Of a stretch of 64,000 nt of DNA, positions 17,930 through 27,021 are shown piece by piece (the stretch's first letter is position 1; each line of letters starts with the position of its first letter). Made by a program: the position numbers and the translations under genes. Source of the stretch: Lentzea sp. NBRC 105346 (GTDB taxonomy: Bacteria; Actinomycetota; Actinomycetes; Mycobacteriales; Pseudonocardiaceae); assembly GCF_030269605.1 (NCBI RefSeq), contig NZ_BSTQ01000001.1, positions 124,001-188,000 of the forward strand, read 5' to 3'. A model generated the notes under the pieces. That model searched no databases. It worked only from the letters and a program-made list of their open reading frames with translations, and was not told where the DNA came from.

Positions 17930-18616
17930 ATGCGTGAACCGACCGTGGCCTCGCTGATGACCGGCGAGGTGATCACCACGAGTCCCGAGACCCCGTTCAA
18001 GGATCTCGTGGACCTGTTGCAGAACAACCCGATCAGCGCGGTTCCCGTGCTGGACGGCGGATATCCGGTCGGCGTCGTGTCCGAGGCCGACCTGCTGCCC
18101 AAGGAGGAGTTCCGGGGTGGCACCGCGGACGCACCGACGATTTTCTCCGGCCGGGCTGCCAAGCACCGCTGGGAGCAGGCGAAAGGGCTCACCGCGCGCG
18201 ACGTGATGACAACGCCGGTGAAGACGATCGCACCGGACGCGAGCGCGAGCGCCGCCGCGCATGAACTCGCGCTCGCCGGTGTGCGCCGGCTGTTCATCGT
18301 GGGCTCCGACGGCGCGCTCGTCGGTGTGCTGTCGCGGCGCGACCTGCTGAAGGTGTTCGTGCGCGAGGACGACGACCTGCGTACCGAGATCCGCGGCGAG
18401 GTGTTCGGCCGGACTTTGTGGGTCGATCCGGACACAGTGGACGTCGAGGTCGCCGACGGCGTGGTGACGTTGCGCGGGCAGCTGGAGCGCCGCAGTGAAG
18501 TCGACATCGCCGTGCACCTCGTGCGCGCCCTGCCGGGTGTCGTGGGCGTGGAGAACCACCTGACCTACACGTGGGACAACACCGCCGACCACATCCACCA
18601 CGGCATGGGCACGTGA
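17930..18616 (+). CDS. CBS-domain plus BON-domain protein
   Basis: The 228-residue protein has two CBS motifs (about residues 8-62 and 88-145; DLMTGEVITTSPETP-like and ARDVMTTPVKTIAP starts), followed by a C-terminal BON domain (about 150-215; VTLRGQLERRSEVDIAVHLVR). CBS pairs usually sense adenosine nucleotides, and BON domains bind membranes or ligands. This combination is common in actinobacterial hypoxia/dormancy loci. The ATG follows a CCGGAGG ribosome site. It is divergent from the usp pair and ends at a strong bidirectional terminator. Confidence 0.88.
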   Translation: MREPTVASLMTGEVITTSPETPFKDLVDLLQNNPISAVPVLDGGYPVGVVSEADLLPKEEFRGGTADAPTIFSGRAAKHRWEQAKGLTARDVMTTPVKTIAPDASASAAAHELALAGVRRLFIVGSDGALVGVLSRRDLLKVFVREDDDLRTEIRGEVFGRTLWVDPDTVDVEVADGVVTLRGQLERRSEVDIAVHLVRALPGVVGVENHLTYTWDNTADHIHHGMGT

Positions 18617-18617
18617 A

Positions 18618-18663
18618 GTCGTGAGTGGTTTCCGTTGCCATGACGACGGAAACCACTCACGAC
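18618..18663. terminator. Bidirectional hairpin terminator between CBS gene and P-type ATPase
   Basis: A perfect 17-bp inverted repeat (18618-18634 and 18647-18663, extendable by one T-A pair) with a 12-nt loop fills the 51-bp gap between two convergent genes. Confidence 0.85.
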
Positions 18664-18667
18664 CCCG

Positions 18668-21268
18668 TCACGCCCTGGAACGCCGGTACCACCGCCACAG
18701 TTCGTCCGCGCCCCACACGATGACGGGGAACGCCAAGAGCACCGCGAGGTGTCCCGCGGGCGGGACGGCCGTGCCGAACACGTGCCGCAGCGGGGGAAGC
18801 GTCACGACGGCGGCGGCGAAGGCGACCTCGAACGCGATGCCCCACAGCAGGAGCCGGTTGCTCAGCGGGCCGATGGCCCGCAGCGAGGCGTACTGGGTGC
18901 GCGACGCGAACGCGGTGCCGATCTGGCACGCGACGATCCCCAGGAACGACATGGTCGTGGCCTGCACCCAGAGGTCGTGCGGGGGCACCTCGCCGAAGTG
19001 CCACCCACCGGCCAGCAGTATCCAGAAGAAGCCGGCCAGCACCAGCACCGCCGACACACCGCCGAGCAGGCCCCAGGCCCGGCCGAGCATCGCGCCGTCG
19101 ATCACGTTGTCCGTCCGGCGCCGCGGCGGCCGGTCCATCAGGCCGGGCTCGGCCGGTTCGCGGCCCAGCGCCAGTGCGGGCAGCGTCTCGGTGCCCAGGT
19201 CGATCGCCAGGATCTGCAACACGGTGAGCGGCAACGGGATCGCCCCGCCGGACAGCGCGAAGAGCAGGAACGGGACGACCTCGGGTGTGGCGTGCGCGAA
19301 GATGTAGAGGATGAACTTGCGGACGTTGTCGTACACCCGGCGGCCGGCCTCGACCGCCGTGACGACGGTGGCGAAGTTGTCGTCGGTGAGCACCATCGTC
19401 GAGGCCTCGCGTGCCACGTCGGTGCCGGCCATTCCCATCGCCACACCGATGTCCGCGCGGCGCAGCGCGGGTGCGTCGTTCACACCGTCGCCGGTCATCG
19501 CGACGATGTTGCCCTCGGCCCGCAACGCGTCGGCGATGCGCAGCTTCACCTCCGGGGAGCTGCGCGCGAAGATCAGTTCCTCACCGCCGCGCAACAGGTC
19601 GTCCAGCTCGGCCTCGCTCATCTCGTCGAGCTCGGCGCCGGTGACCACCTTCGTGCCGTTGCGGGCGATGCCCACCTGGCGGGCGATCTCCTTCGCGGTG
19701 AGACCATGATCGCCGGTGACCACGATGAGCCGGATGCCCGCGGTGTGACAGCGGGCGACCGCGTCGGCGACCTCGGGCCGCGGCGGGTCGAACATCGCGA
19801 CGACACCGAGCAGCGTGAGGTCGCGCTCGGCGTCCTCCCGCCGTTCGGGCACCTCGTCGCACGAGCGGCGGGCCACGGCCAGTAACCGCAGGCCTCGCCG
19901 GGCGTATCCCGCGATCAGCTCGGTGAGCGCGGCGCGATCGGTGATCCCGGTCGACCGGGCCAGCACCTCCTCCGGGGCTCCTTTGACGTTGACGACCAGC
20001 CGCTCACCATTGAGGTCCACTGTGGACATGATTCGGAGTGCGGGGTCGAAGTGGAACTGCCGCGCCCGGCCGAGCTCGCGTCGTCCGGCCGACACGTCGG
20101 CGCCGAGCTCGGACGCGGCCCGCAGCAGCGCCAGTTCGGTGGGATCCCCGGTCCCGGCTTCGAGATCGGCGTTCGAGCACGCCGCGACGGCCTCGGCGAG
20201 CGCGGCCCGGTCCGTGTCACCGGGTGTCCAGATGTCGGTGACGCGCATGCGGTTCTGCGTCAGCGTGCCGGTCTTGTCGGTGCAGATGACCGTGGTGGAG
20301 CCGAGCGTCTCGACCGCCGAGAGCCGTTTGACCACCGCACCGCCGCGGGCCAGCACCCGCACCCCGACGGCGAGCGCCAGGGTGATCGTCGGCAGCAGCC
20401 CCTCCGGCACGTTCGCGACGAGCAGGCCGATGGCGAAGTTGAACGAGTCCGCCAGCGGCAGCCCGGCGACGAACACGCCCAGCGGCAGGAACGCGATGCC
20501 CGCCCCGACCGCGACCGCGGCGATCAGCCACGCGACCCGTTTCACCTGACGTTCCAACGGGCTCTCGTCGCGGCCGACGCGTTGCGACAGGGCGGCGATC
20601 CGGCCCAGCTCGGTGCGCATGCCCGTCGCGAACACGACGGCCTTCGCCTCACCACCGGTGCAGCTGGTGCCGCTGAACAACAGGTCGCGGGCGTCGAGCA
20701 GGGGACCGCCGACGTCCGTGAGATCCGCGGAGCGGAACGCGGGCAGCGACTCCCCGGTCAGTGTGGACAGGTCGACCTCGACGCCGCCGTCGACGAGCCG
20801 CGCGTCCGCGGACACTCGGTCGCCTTCCCCGACCAGGAGCACGTCACCGGGCACGAGGTCACGCGCGGGTATCTCGGCCCGCGTGCCATCCCGCAGCACG
20901 GTCGCCTTCGTGGGCAGGTATGCCGCGAGTGCCTCGACGGCCTTCTCCGCCTGCTGTTCCTGGACGAACGCCAGCGCGGCGTTGAGCACGATCACCGCCA
21001 CGATGGCGATGCCGAGCACCGTCGTGCCCGCCACGACGGCGAGACCGGCCGCCAGCCACAACAACAGAGCCAGTGGATGCGTGAACTGGCGCAGCAGCTG
21101 TTGCGGCCAGTCGCGGCGTTTTCGCCTCGTCAACTCGTTGGGGCCGTGGGCCTCCAGCCGCCGCGCCGCCTCGCGGGCCGACAGCCCGGCCGGCCGGGTG
21201 CGCAGGTCGCGGAACAACCGGTCCAGGGGTTCGCGCGGATCGCTCTCGGTCACGGTCGCAGTGGTCAT
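18668..21268 (-). CDS. P-type cation-transporting ATPase (P2 class)
   Basis: The 866-residue ion pump has all P-type hallmarks: the TGES actuator motif, the phosphorylation site [11 protein letters not shown] (Asp331), a KGAPEEV nucleotide-site motif, and the hinge [21 protein letters not shown]. The fourth membrane helix reads [17 protein letters not shown], which is typical of P2 pumps (Ca2+, Na+/K+ or H+/K+ type), not heavy-metal P1B pumps; the ion cannot be fixed. CtpF, a P2 pump, is part of the mycobacterial DosR regulon. The ATG at 21268 is chosen, with 21280 possible; neither has a strong ribosome site. A DosR-like box is 37 bp upstream. Confidence 0.9.
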   Translation of the reverse strand: MTTATVTESDPREPLDRLFRDLRTRPAGLSAREAARRLEAHGPNELTRRKRRDWPQQLLRQFTHPLALLLWLAAGLAVVAGTTVLGIAIVAVIVLNAALAFVQEQQAEKAVEALAAYLPTKATVLRDGTRAEIPARDLVPGDVLLVGEGDRVSADARLVDGGVEVDLSTLTGESLPAFRSADLTDVGGPLLDARDLLFSGTSCTGGEAKAVVFATGMRTELGRIAALSQRVGRDESPLERQVKRVAWLIAAVAVGAGIAFLPLGVFVAGLPLADSFNFAIGLLVANVPEGLLPTITLALAVGVRVLARGGAVVKRLSAVETLGSTTVICTDKTGTLTQNRMRVTDIWTPGDTDRAALAEAVAACSNADLEAGTGDPTELALLRAASELGADVSAGRRELGRARQFHFDPALRIMSTVDLNGERLVVNVKGAPEEVLARSTGITDRAALTELIAGYARRGLRLLAVARRSCDEVPERREDAERDLTLLGVVAMFDPPRPEVADAVARCHTAGIRLIVVTGDHGLTAKEIARQVGIARNGTKVVTGAELDEMSEAELDDLLRGGEELIFARSSPEVKLRIADALRAEGNIVAMTGDGVNDAPALRRADIGVAMGMAGTDVAREASTMVLTDDNFATVVTAVEAGRRVYDNVRKFILYIFAHATPEVVPFLLFALSGGAIPLPLTVLQILAIDLGTETLPALALGREPAEPGLMDRPPRRRTDNVIDGAMLGRAWGLLGGVSAVLVLAGFFWILLAGGWHFGEVPPHDLWVQATTMSFLGIVACQIGTAFASRTQYASLRAIGPLSNRLLLWGIAFEVAFAAAVVTLPPLRHVFGTAVPPAGHLAVLLAFPVIVWGADELWRWYRRSRA

Positions 21269-21304
21269 GAATCCGAGCATTGCCAACACATGTGGCGCTC
21301 CCCA

Positions 21305-21318
21305 GGGACGAAAGACCG
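21305..21318. promoter_or_regulatory. DosR-like box (one mismatch) upstream of P-type ATPase
   Basis: GGGACGAAAGACCG matches the pattern with one mismatch in the last base. The context CCAGGGACGAAAG is identical to that at the hydB/hsp20 box over 13 bases, which strengthens the case for a shared regulator. Confidence 0.5.
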
Positions 21319-21333
21319 TGCCTGACGGGACCC

Positions 21334-22266
21334 TCAGCGCGTGCGCCGCAACCGCATTCCGATTCCACTCGCGGCGAGCAGGACGGCCCCGGCGACGAGC
21401 AGGAGCGCGCCGCCGCCGACGACACCGTCGGTCCAGTCCCACACGGCTTCCGGCACCGCGATGGTGGTCGCCACGACGCCCGCCACGAGCAGGACGATCG
21501 AGTGGAAGCGGAAGTACGCGGCGAAACACCCGACGGCGAGCGCGGCCGTGAGCGAATAGGTGAGGGCGGCGGTGTCCGAGCCGGCGAGTGGTTGCTGCGC
21601 GCCGAACAACGCGACCACCCCGCCGATCGCGATCGCGAGCGGGACCGGGCGCAGCACCCCGGCGATCGCCAGTCCCATCCCGAGCACTCCGAGGGTGAAC
21701 AACGCGATCCCGACGGCGACCGGAGTCTCGGCGACGAAGTCGGTGACCCACGCGCCGGTGGCGAACGCGGCGGTGGCGGCCACGGCCAGGTAGGCGATCA
21801 CGGTGGGCAGGACGACGTATCCGGCGATCGCCACGACGAGCCCGGTCGTGCCGCCGACGACGGCTTCATGGTCTTCGTAGGCGACTCCACCGGTGAACGC
21901 GGCGGTCGCGGCGGCGAGGGCGAACAGGGTGCTCACGACGCGTCCGCGCTGGTGTGTGAGGGTCCGCACGCGGGCGGGACCACCCGCGATCAGCAGTCCC
22001 GCGACGACGAGTACCACCGTCGTGGTGCCGAGCAGCGCGACCTTCGCGGTCCGGGACAGGTCCTCCCACGACGTGCCGAGGAGCAGGGCGGCACCGCCGA
22101 GCAGCAGGCCCCCGCCGAGGTACCCGAGCAGCTCGACGATCCGGTGCCGCGGCGCGACACCGGGTTCCTCGAGCGCCTCGCGCACGGCGAGCTCCTGGTC
22201 GGCGGACAGCACTCCGCGTGTGGTCAGGTCACGCAGAGCCGCCTGCTGGTGTGCGTTGAGCGGCAT
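21334..22266 (-). CDS. Polytopic membrane protein, DUF2157-like
   Basis: The 310-residue protein has a short cytosolic N-terminus ([22 protein letters not shown], typical of DUF2157 proteins) and about ten hydrophobic helices with no recognisable catalytic motif. Its function is unknown. The ATG at 22264-22266 is chosen because GGAGG lies 8 nt upstream; a GTG at 22275 would overlap that site. It lies 45 bp downstream of the LiaF-like gene on the same strand and is probably co-transcribed with it. Confidence 0.68.
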   Translation of the reverse strand: MPLNAHQQAALRDLTTRGVLSADQELAVREALEEPGVAPRHRIVELLGYLGGGLLLGGAALLLGTSWEDLSRTAKVALLGTTTVVLVVAGLLIAGGPARVRTLTHQRGRVVSTLFALAAATAAFTGGVAYEDHEAVVGGTTGLVVAIAGYVVLPTVIAYLAVAATAAFATGAWVTDFVAETPVAVGIALFTLGVLGMGLAIAGVLRPVPLAIAIGGVVALFGAQQPLAGSDTAALTYSLTAALAVGCFAAYFRFHSIVLLVAGVVATTIAVPEAVWDWTDGVVGGGALLLVAGAVLLAASGIGMRLRRTR

Positions 22267-22311
22267 CGTCCTCACCTCCCGGCGTCACCACCAGCGTGCC
22301 GCCCCACGGGC

Positions 22312-22977
22312 TCAGCCGCTCGGCTTGTTCTTCACCTCGACGCCGCCGAAGATCGCGGTGGCGTTGACGGTCAGCAGCGGCGCGTCCGGTGACAGGTCTC
22401 CGTTGCCGTCGGTCTTGTCGTCGATGCCGCCCATGAACGGCAGCCCGCCGACCGCCACGCGCCAGCCCTCGGGCACCAGCACCTCGACCCCGCCGAAGAG
22501 CGCGAACGCGTCGACGCTGGCCTCGGTGTCGATGTGGGCGCCGCGCAGGTCGAGCGTCGCGCCGCCGAAGACGGCCGAGATGTCGGAGTGTTGCAAGTGC
22601 TCGGAGCGTTCGCGCACCTTGCTGCCGCCGAACAGGACGACCGGGGTCGGCACGCTCTGGTGGTCGTGGACGCGATGCCTGCGCAACCCGGCGAGCACCG
22701 CGAGCCCGGCCACCACCAGCACCGCCGGCCAGAACAGGTCGCCGGTCGTCCAGCCCAGGTTGCCCACCAGCAGGATCAGCCCCACCACGCACACCACGAC
22801 CGGTCCGGTGGACACCGCGGCCTGCGCGACCATCGCCACGACACCGAGCCCGATGATCGCGACGGGCCACCAGCGCCCGACGAGGCTGCCGGAGTCCAGC
22901 ACGCCGGTCGCGTCCAGGACGCCCAGCAGGCCGAGCGCGAGCAGCACCAGCCCGACCCACAGCCGCACGGGTTTCAC
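22312..22977 (-). CDS. LiaF-like/DUF5668-type envelope-stress membrane protein
   Basis: The 221-residue protein has four N-terminal hydrophobic helices (about residues 5-100), then a soluble beta-rich domain with repeated glycine-phenylalanine turns (VVLFGGSKVR, AVFGGATLDL, ALFGGVEVLVP, AIFGGVEVKNK). This is the pattern of the LiaF C-terminal domain, a partner of cell-envelope stress sensors in Gram-positive bacteria. The start is a GTG at 22975-22977 overlapping the stop of the upstream DUF4342 gene by 4 nt. No LiaRS-type two-component pair is next to it. Confidence 0.75.
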   Translation of the reverse strand: MKPVRLWVGLVLLALGLLGVLDATGVLDSGSLVGRWWPVAIIGLGVVAMVAQAAVSTGPVVVCVVGLILLVGNLGWTTGDLFWPAVLVVAGLAVLAGLRRHRVHDHQSVPTPVVLFGGSKVRERSEHLQHSDISAVFGGATLDLRGAHIDTEASVDAFALFGGVEVLVPEGWRVAVGGLPFMGGIDDKTDGNGDLSPDAPLLTVNATAIFGGVEVKNKPSG

Positions 22978-23246
22978 GGCGTTTCCCCGGTGGACGGCGG
23001 CTCTTCGCGTCGCTCGACCTCGATGGACCACTCGCTGGCGAGCGCCGCGATGGCGCCGATGGCCGTCACGACGGGAGCGGCGATCGCGGCGACGACACCC
23101 GCGGTCACCGGGATCTCGATGACGGTGTGCCCCTTGTCGTTCTTGATGATCACGCGCCGGACGTTGCCCTCGTGGATCAGGTGCTTGACCTGGTCGACGA
23201 GCGCCTGTCCCCGGACGCGGGTCTCCTTCGACTGTTCCACGGTCAT
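22974..23246 (-). CDS. DUF4342 family small protein
   Basis: The 90-residue protein has a charged N-terminal region (VDQVKHLIHEGNVRRVIIKND) followed by one hydrophobic segment (about residues 48-70) and an acidic tail, matching DUF4342. Its function is unknown. The ATG has a GAAGGGAG ribosome site. It is first in a probable operon with the LiaF-like and DUF2157-like genes and has an exact DosR-like box 95 bp upstream. Confidence 0.75.
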   Translation of the reverse strand: MTVEQSKETRVRGQALVDQVKHLIHEGNVRRVIIKNDKGHTVIEIPVTAGVVAAIAAPVVTAIGAIAALASEWSIEVERREEPPSTGETP

Positions 23247-23340
23247 GGTTGTCTCCCTTCCTCACGAACGATGTGGCCGACCTCAGTAAGGATCGCGATG
23301 AGCGCGGCGGCGGAACCGGGCTGGAAGTCACCTCGGAGGC

Positions 23341-23354
23341 GGGCCCCAGGGCCC
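23341..23354. promoter_or_regulatory. DosR-like box upstream of DUF4342 operon
   Basis: GGGCCCCAGGGCCC fits GGG-N-C-N4-G-N-CCC exactly, though its all-G/C composition makes a chance match likelier than at the other sites. It lies 95 bp from the ATG of the DUF4342 gene. Confidence 0.45.
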
Positions 23355-23367
23355 TGCTGCCCGGCGC

Positions 23368-23478
23368 ATCCGGATGTTCGAGGACCGGTGTGCCGAGCTG
23401 TACAGCGCGGCGAAGATCCGTTGGCCGCCGAGCGGCCCGACGCCGCGCACCGGCGCGCGCTCACCGGCGGCATGATGA
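23368..23478 (+). pseudogene. Possible remnant of an E1-alpha dehydrogenase gene
   Basis: In one plus frame this stretch reads IRMFEDRCAELYSAAKIR and then degenerates to stops. The 18 residues resemble the N-terminal helix of AcoA/PdhA-type thiamine-dependent E1-alpha subunits (IRxFExRxxELYxxGxI). Nothing recognisable precedes or follows. It lies in the otherwise gene-free stretch 23247-23637, which also holds the DosR-like box. The match is short and could be coincidence. Confidence 0.25.
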
Positions 23479-23637
23479 ACTATGAATGGGGGATCAACGG
23501 CCGCGCGGGTGATCTCACCAGTCCGGCTCGGGTCCGAAGTGGACAGAGATGCGGGTCGTAATCGTGAACACGACGATGACATCGCGGTCGTGCTGCCCGG
23601 CCAGACCGTGGCCCGCGACTTCGACCCGGACTTCGTC

Positions 23638-24480
23638 TCAAGGCTTGACGATGCCGCCCACGGGAGCGCGCGTGGCGGAGCCGAGGAGTGCGAGCTTGTC
23701 CGCGTCCTCGGTGCCCGCGTCGGGGTGGTAGACGACGAGCATGATGCTGTCCGTACCGCTGACCTGGTACTTCTCCCTGTTGAGGGTGAGTTCGCCGACC
23801 TGTGGGTGGAGGAAGCGGACGGTCGCGCTCATCCGGGGACGGACGTCGTGGCGGGCCCAGAGCTTCTGGAAGTACGGACTGGCCAGGGTGAGCTCGCCGA
23901 CGAGCTCGATGAAACGAGGGTCGTCGGTTTCGGCGCCGACGGCCTGGCGGAAGCCCGCGATCAGGTAGGCCGCCGCCATCTCCCAGTCCAGGAACATCTC
24001 CCGCTCCTCCGGGTCGAGGAACACGTCGCGCAGCCTGTTCGCGCCCGCGGTCAACCGAGGTGAGAGCGCGGTGGCGAGCGGGTTCGCGGCCAGGACGTCG
24101 AGACAGCGCCCTTCGACGAAAGCGGGCAGCGGAAGCATGTCCAGCAGTTTGGCGGTGCCCGCGGGTACGGTTTCCCGCCGTCTGCGGCGGGGCTTGCGGG
24201 GTCTGTCAGCGGCGAGGCTGAACAGGTACTCCTTCGTGTCGTCGTCCAGGCGCAGCACGGTGGCGAGGGACTCCAGGACCTGAGCCGACGGGCGCCGGTC
24301 GCGGCCGCGCTCGAGTCTCAGGTAGTAGTCGGCACTGATGCCCGCCAGCATCGCCACCTCCTCCCGGCGCAGCCCCGGAACCCGTCGCACCCCATGCACG
24401 GGGAGGCCCACCTGCTCCGGTGTGACGAGCTCGCGGCGAGCGCGCAGGAATGCGCCGATCAGGTTCGGATCGTCGGTCAT
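23638..24480 (-). CDS. XRE-family regulator with MmyB-like ligand domain
   Basis: The 280-residue regulator has an N-terminal helix-turn-helix (about residues 8-75; RREEVAMLAGISADYYLRLERG) and a C-terminal MmyB-type PAS-like domain (about 110-270; the LDVLAANPLATAL segment). Such proteins commonly regulate a divergent oxidoreductase gene, and a short-chain reductase gene starts 143 bp away on the other strand. It could instead mark the left edge of the polyketide cluster. The ligand is unknown. Confidence 0.88.
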   Translation of the reverse strand: MTDDPNLIGAFLRARRELVTPEQVGLPVHGVRRVPGLRREEVAMLAGISADYYLRLERGRDRRPSAQVLESLATVLRLDDDTKEYLFSLAADRPRKPRRRRRETVPAGTAKLLDMLPLPAFVEGRCLDVLAANPLATALSPRLTAGANRLRDVFLDPEEREMFLDWEMAAAYLIAGFRQAVGAETDDPRFIELVGELTLASPYFQKLWARHDVRPRMSATVRFLHPQVGELTLNREKYQVSGTDSIMLVVYHPDAGTEDADKLALLGSATRAPVGGIVKP

Positions 24481-24623
24481 GGCACCACGGTAGAACGGCG
24501 CGCAGGCACCTGAGGGGCCCTGTCACCACCCAGGCTCACGAGGGCTCTGGCAGGACGGCACTGTCGGCCGAAAGATCATCGGTGATGGCTTCACCACCGC
24601 GGTTGAGCAGGGAAGTGAACGAC

Positions 24624-25664
24624 ATGAACAACACCCGAGAGCGCGTTCTGGTCACCGGCGGGTCGGGCTTCATCGCCGGCCACATCATCGTGCAGCTCCT
24701 CGAACAGGGCTACCAGGTCCGCACCACCGTGCGGTCGCTGCGCAAGGAGAGCACGGTGCGCGCCGTCCTGGCAGACGCGGGCATGGTGAACGACTCGGCG
24801 TTGAGCTTCGTCGCCGCCGATCTCACGAACGACGCGGGCTGGTCCGAGGCCGTCGAGGGGTGCGACTACGTGCTGCACGTGGCGTCACCCGTGCACCTGC
24901 GGAACGTCAGGAACGAGGACGATGTCATCGTGCCCGCACGGGAGGGCACATTGCGGGTGCTGCGGGCCGCCCACCGCGCCGGTGTGCGGCGGGTGGTGCT
25001 CACGTCTGCTTTCCATGCCGTCGGTTTCGGTCACGGTCGCGCCGACCGCACGTTCACCGAGGACGACTGGTCAGTCCTCAATGGACCAGGTGTGGACGCC
25101 TACGGGAAGAGCAAGACCCTGGCCGAACGCGCCGCCTGGGACTTCATCGCCGCAGAGGGACGCGGGATGGAGCTGGTCACCATGCTGCCCGTCGCGGTGA
25201 TGGGACCGGTGATGGGCAACGACATCTCCGGCTCGAACCACGTCGTTCAACGCAGCCTCGACGGCCGGATGCCCGGCTATCCGAACATGTGGATGCCGAT
25301 CGTCGACGTTCGAGACGTGGCATCCGCCCACATCCTCGCGATGATCGAACCCGGCGCCGCTGGGCAGAGGTTCCTCGTCTCCAGCGGACCGTCGATCGCG
25401 ATGAAGGACATCGGCGTCCTGCTCAGGACACACCTCGGTGACGCGGCCAAGCGAGTGCCAACCCGCACGATCCCCGACTTCGTGGTCAGGCTGGTGGCCA
25501 GGTTCAACGCGGATCTCAGGCCGGTGGCCGCCGACCTCGGCTTCGTCAAGAAGGTGTCGAGCGACAAGGCCCGGCGGGTGCTGGGCTGGCAGCCGCGCCC
25601 GTCGCAGGAGGCCGTCATCGCGGCGGGCCAGAGCATGATCAGGAAATCACTCGTCAAGAGCTGA
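24624..25664 (+). CDS. NAD(P)-dependent extended short-chain reductase/epimerase
   Basis: The 346-residue protein is an extended SDR similar to dihydroflavonol-4-reductase-like enzymes. It has the Rossmann motif TGGSGFIAG (residues 11-19) and the catalytic YGKSK (Tyr160, Lys164), with HVASPVH forming the typical nucleotide-site strand. The start is uncertain: an ATG at 24624, a GTG at 24615 and an ATG at 24585 are in frame, and none has an ideal ribosome site. It is divergent from the XRE/MmyB regulator, which is a common target arrangement. Whether it acts on the polyketide product is unknown. Confidence 0.82.
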   Translation: MNNTRERVLVTGGSGFIAGHIIVQLLEQGYQVRTTVRSLRKESTVRAVLADAGMVNDSALSFVAADLTNDAGWSEAVEGCDYVLHVASPVHLRNVRNEDDVIVPAREGTLRVLRAAHRAGVRRVVLTSAFHAVGFGHGRADRTFTEDDWSVLNGPGVDAYGKSKTLAERAAWDFIAAEGRGMELVTMLPVAVMGPVMGNDISGSNHVVQRSLDGRMPGYPNMWMPIVDVRDVASAHILAMIEPGAAGQRFLVSSGPSIAMKDIGVLLRTHLGDAAKRVPTRTIPDFVVRLVARFNADLRPVAADLGFVKKVSSDKARRVLGWQPRPSQEAVIAAGQSMIRKSLVKS

Positions 25665-25906
25665 TGCGCCGCGGTGATCACCAGCTCACACGAAGGCGCT
25701 CTGGCCGTCTCCGAAGACGATCACCGGCGCGCAATCGTGGTTCTGATCGGATGCTGCACTGTCCTTGGGGAACGAGGCTGTGGGAGTGGTGCCTCAGCCT
25801 GTTGAGACGCGACCCGCCGTGCGGCTGGTGCGCATCTTGTTTGGGGATTTCCACAGACATGCGCGGTTAGGTTCGCACGTGAACCGGTGACAGTGCGGGA
25901 GTGTGA
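25665..25906. other. Intergenic region before the methoxymalonyl-ACP operon
   Basis: This 242-bp gap between the reductase gene and fkbK contains no convincing reading frame. It presumably holds the promoter for fkbK-fkbJ-fkbI-fkbH; a relatively AT-rich stretch around 25828-25875 is the likeliest place, but I see no confident -35/-10 pair. Confidence 0.4.
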
Positions 25907-26764
25907 GTGAGTCACAACGCTGAAGTGCGGCTCGCGGTGCTCGGCGCCGGGGTGATGGGGCTCGCGATCGCGACGATGGCGGTCGGTTGCGGTGTTCCGG
26001 TCATCCTGGTCGAGACCGATGCCACGAAGCGGGACGAGGCCGGTGGCGCGGTCACCCGCCAGCTGCGGATGGCGCACCTGCTCGGTGGCCTGGACCGCAC
26101 GACGGTGCCCGGCCGGCTGGAGGTGACCGGGGCGGTCGATGACGTGGCGGGCGCGACGGCTGTCGTCGAGGCGATCGTCGAGGACGCTGGGGCGAAGGCC
26201 GAGGTGCTGCGCGCGGCGTCGGCGGTGGTCGCGCCGGGAACGGTGCTGGCCACGAACACTTCCGGTATCCCGGTCGACGAGCTCGCCGACGCCGTGGCGC
26301 GTCCCGAGGAGCTTGTCGGCACTCACTTCATGAACCCGCCGTACCTCATCGCGACGGTGGAGGTGGTGCGCGGCCGGCGCACCGGCGACGCCGCGCTCGA
26401 ACGCACGCGGGCCGTGCTGGCGGCGCTGGGCAGGCAGGCGATCGTGGTCGGCGACGGGCCGGGTTTCGTCAGCAGCCGCATCCTGCACCGGATGATCAAC
26501 GACGCCATCCGGATCGTCGACGAGGGCAGGGCGCCGGTCGAGGCGGTGGACGCGTTGATGCAGGGGTGCGGGCACAAGGTCGGGCCGTTGCGCACGGCGG
26601 ATCTGATCGGGCTCGACAACCTCGCGGACTCGTTGCGCTGTCTGTACGAGAGGACCGGCGACGAGACGTTCCGGCCCGCCGAACTGCTGCTGCGCAAGGT
26701 GCGTGACGGTCATCGCGGACGTAAGTCGGGCCGCGGTTTCTACGAGTACGTGGAGGCGTTCTGA
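25907..26764 (+). CDS. fkbK: Methoxymalonyl-ACP pathway 3-hydroxyacyl dehydrogenase (FkbK-like)
   Basis: The 285-residue enzyme belongs to the 3-hydroxyacyl-CoA dehydrogenase family and would oxidise the glyceryl-ACP hydroxyl on the way to methoxymalonyl-ACP. It has the N-terminal Rossmann motif LGAGVMG (Gly13, Gly15, Gly18), a TNTSGIPVDEL segment, the catalytic-site GTHFMNPP and a C-terminal helical domain ending in SGRGFYEY. The start is a GTG at 25907 with a GGGAG ribosome site. It opens a run of four overlapping genes, and its stop overlaps the ACP start (TGATG). The assignment rests on family and on the complete pathway context. Confidence 0.9.
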   Translation: MSHNAEVRLAVLGAGVMGLAIATMAVGCGVPVILVETDATKRDEAGGAVTRQLRMAHLLGGLDRTTVPGRLEVTGAVDDVAGATAVVEAIVEDAGAKAEVLRAASAVVAPGTVLATNTSGIPVDELADAVARPEELVGTHFMNPPYLIATVEVVRGRRTGDAALERTRAVLAALGRQAIVVGDGPGFVSSRILHRMINDAIRIVDEGRAPVEAVDALMQGCGHKVGPLRTADLIGLDNLADSLRCLYERTGDETFRPAELLLRKVRDGHRGRKSGRGFYEYVEAF

Positions 26765-27021
26765 TGTCGGACGCGGTGGTCGAGTCGAGCGAGATCGACG
26801 ACGAGGTGCTGCGGTTCCTCGAGACCAAGACCAAGATCCGCTGGGGGACGGACCAGGACCTCTTCGCGTCCGGCGTTGTGTCGTCGATGTTCGCGATGGA
26901 ACTGGTCGTGTACCTCGAGAGCACGTTCGGCATCGTCATCCTCGGGCCGGATCTGCAGATGGACAACTTCCGGACCGTGCGGGCGATGACAGACCTCGTC
27001 ACCAGGCTGCGCGGTGCCTGA
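26764..27021 (+). CDS. fkbJ: Acyl carrier protein for methoxymalonyl-ACP (FkbJ-like)
   Basis: The 85-residue discrete ACP would carry the glyceryl unit while it is oxidised and methylated. The segment FASGVVSSMFAMELVVYLE contains the phosphopantetheine serine, Ser41, in the SSM variant typical of this ACP subfamily rather than the usual DSL. Its ATG overlaps the fkbK stop, and its end overlaps the fkbI start by 8 nt. Confidence 0.92.
   Translation: MSDAVVESSEIDDEVLRFLETKTKIRWGTDQDLFASGVVSSMFAMELVVYLESTFGIVILGPDLQMDNFRTVRAMTDLVTRLRGA

Noticed and set aside
23482-24063. Plus-strand open frame across the XRE regulator, with a stretch reading VVLPGQTVARDFDPDF.
   Set aside because: Most of it is antisense to the regulator. 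The upstream 100 bp looks partly coding-like but matches nothing I recognise.
25828-25875. Possible -35/-10 promoter in the AT-richer stretch before fkbK.
   Set aside because: The hexamers are weak and the spacing is wrong; only the region is noted.
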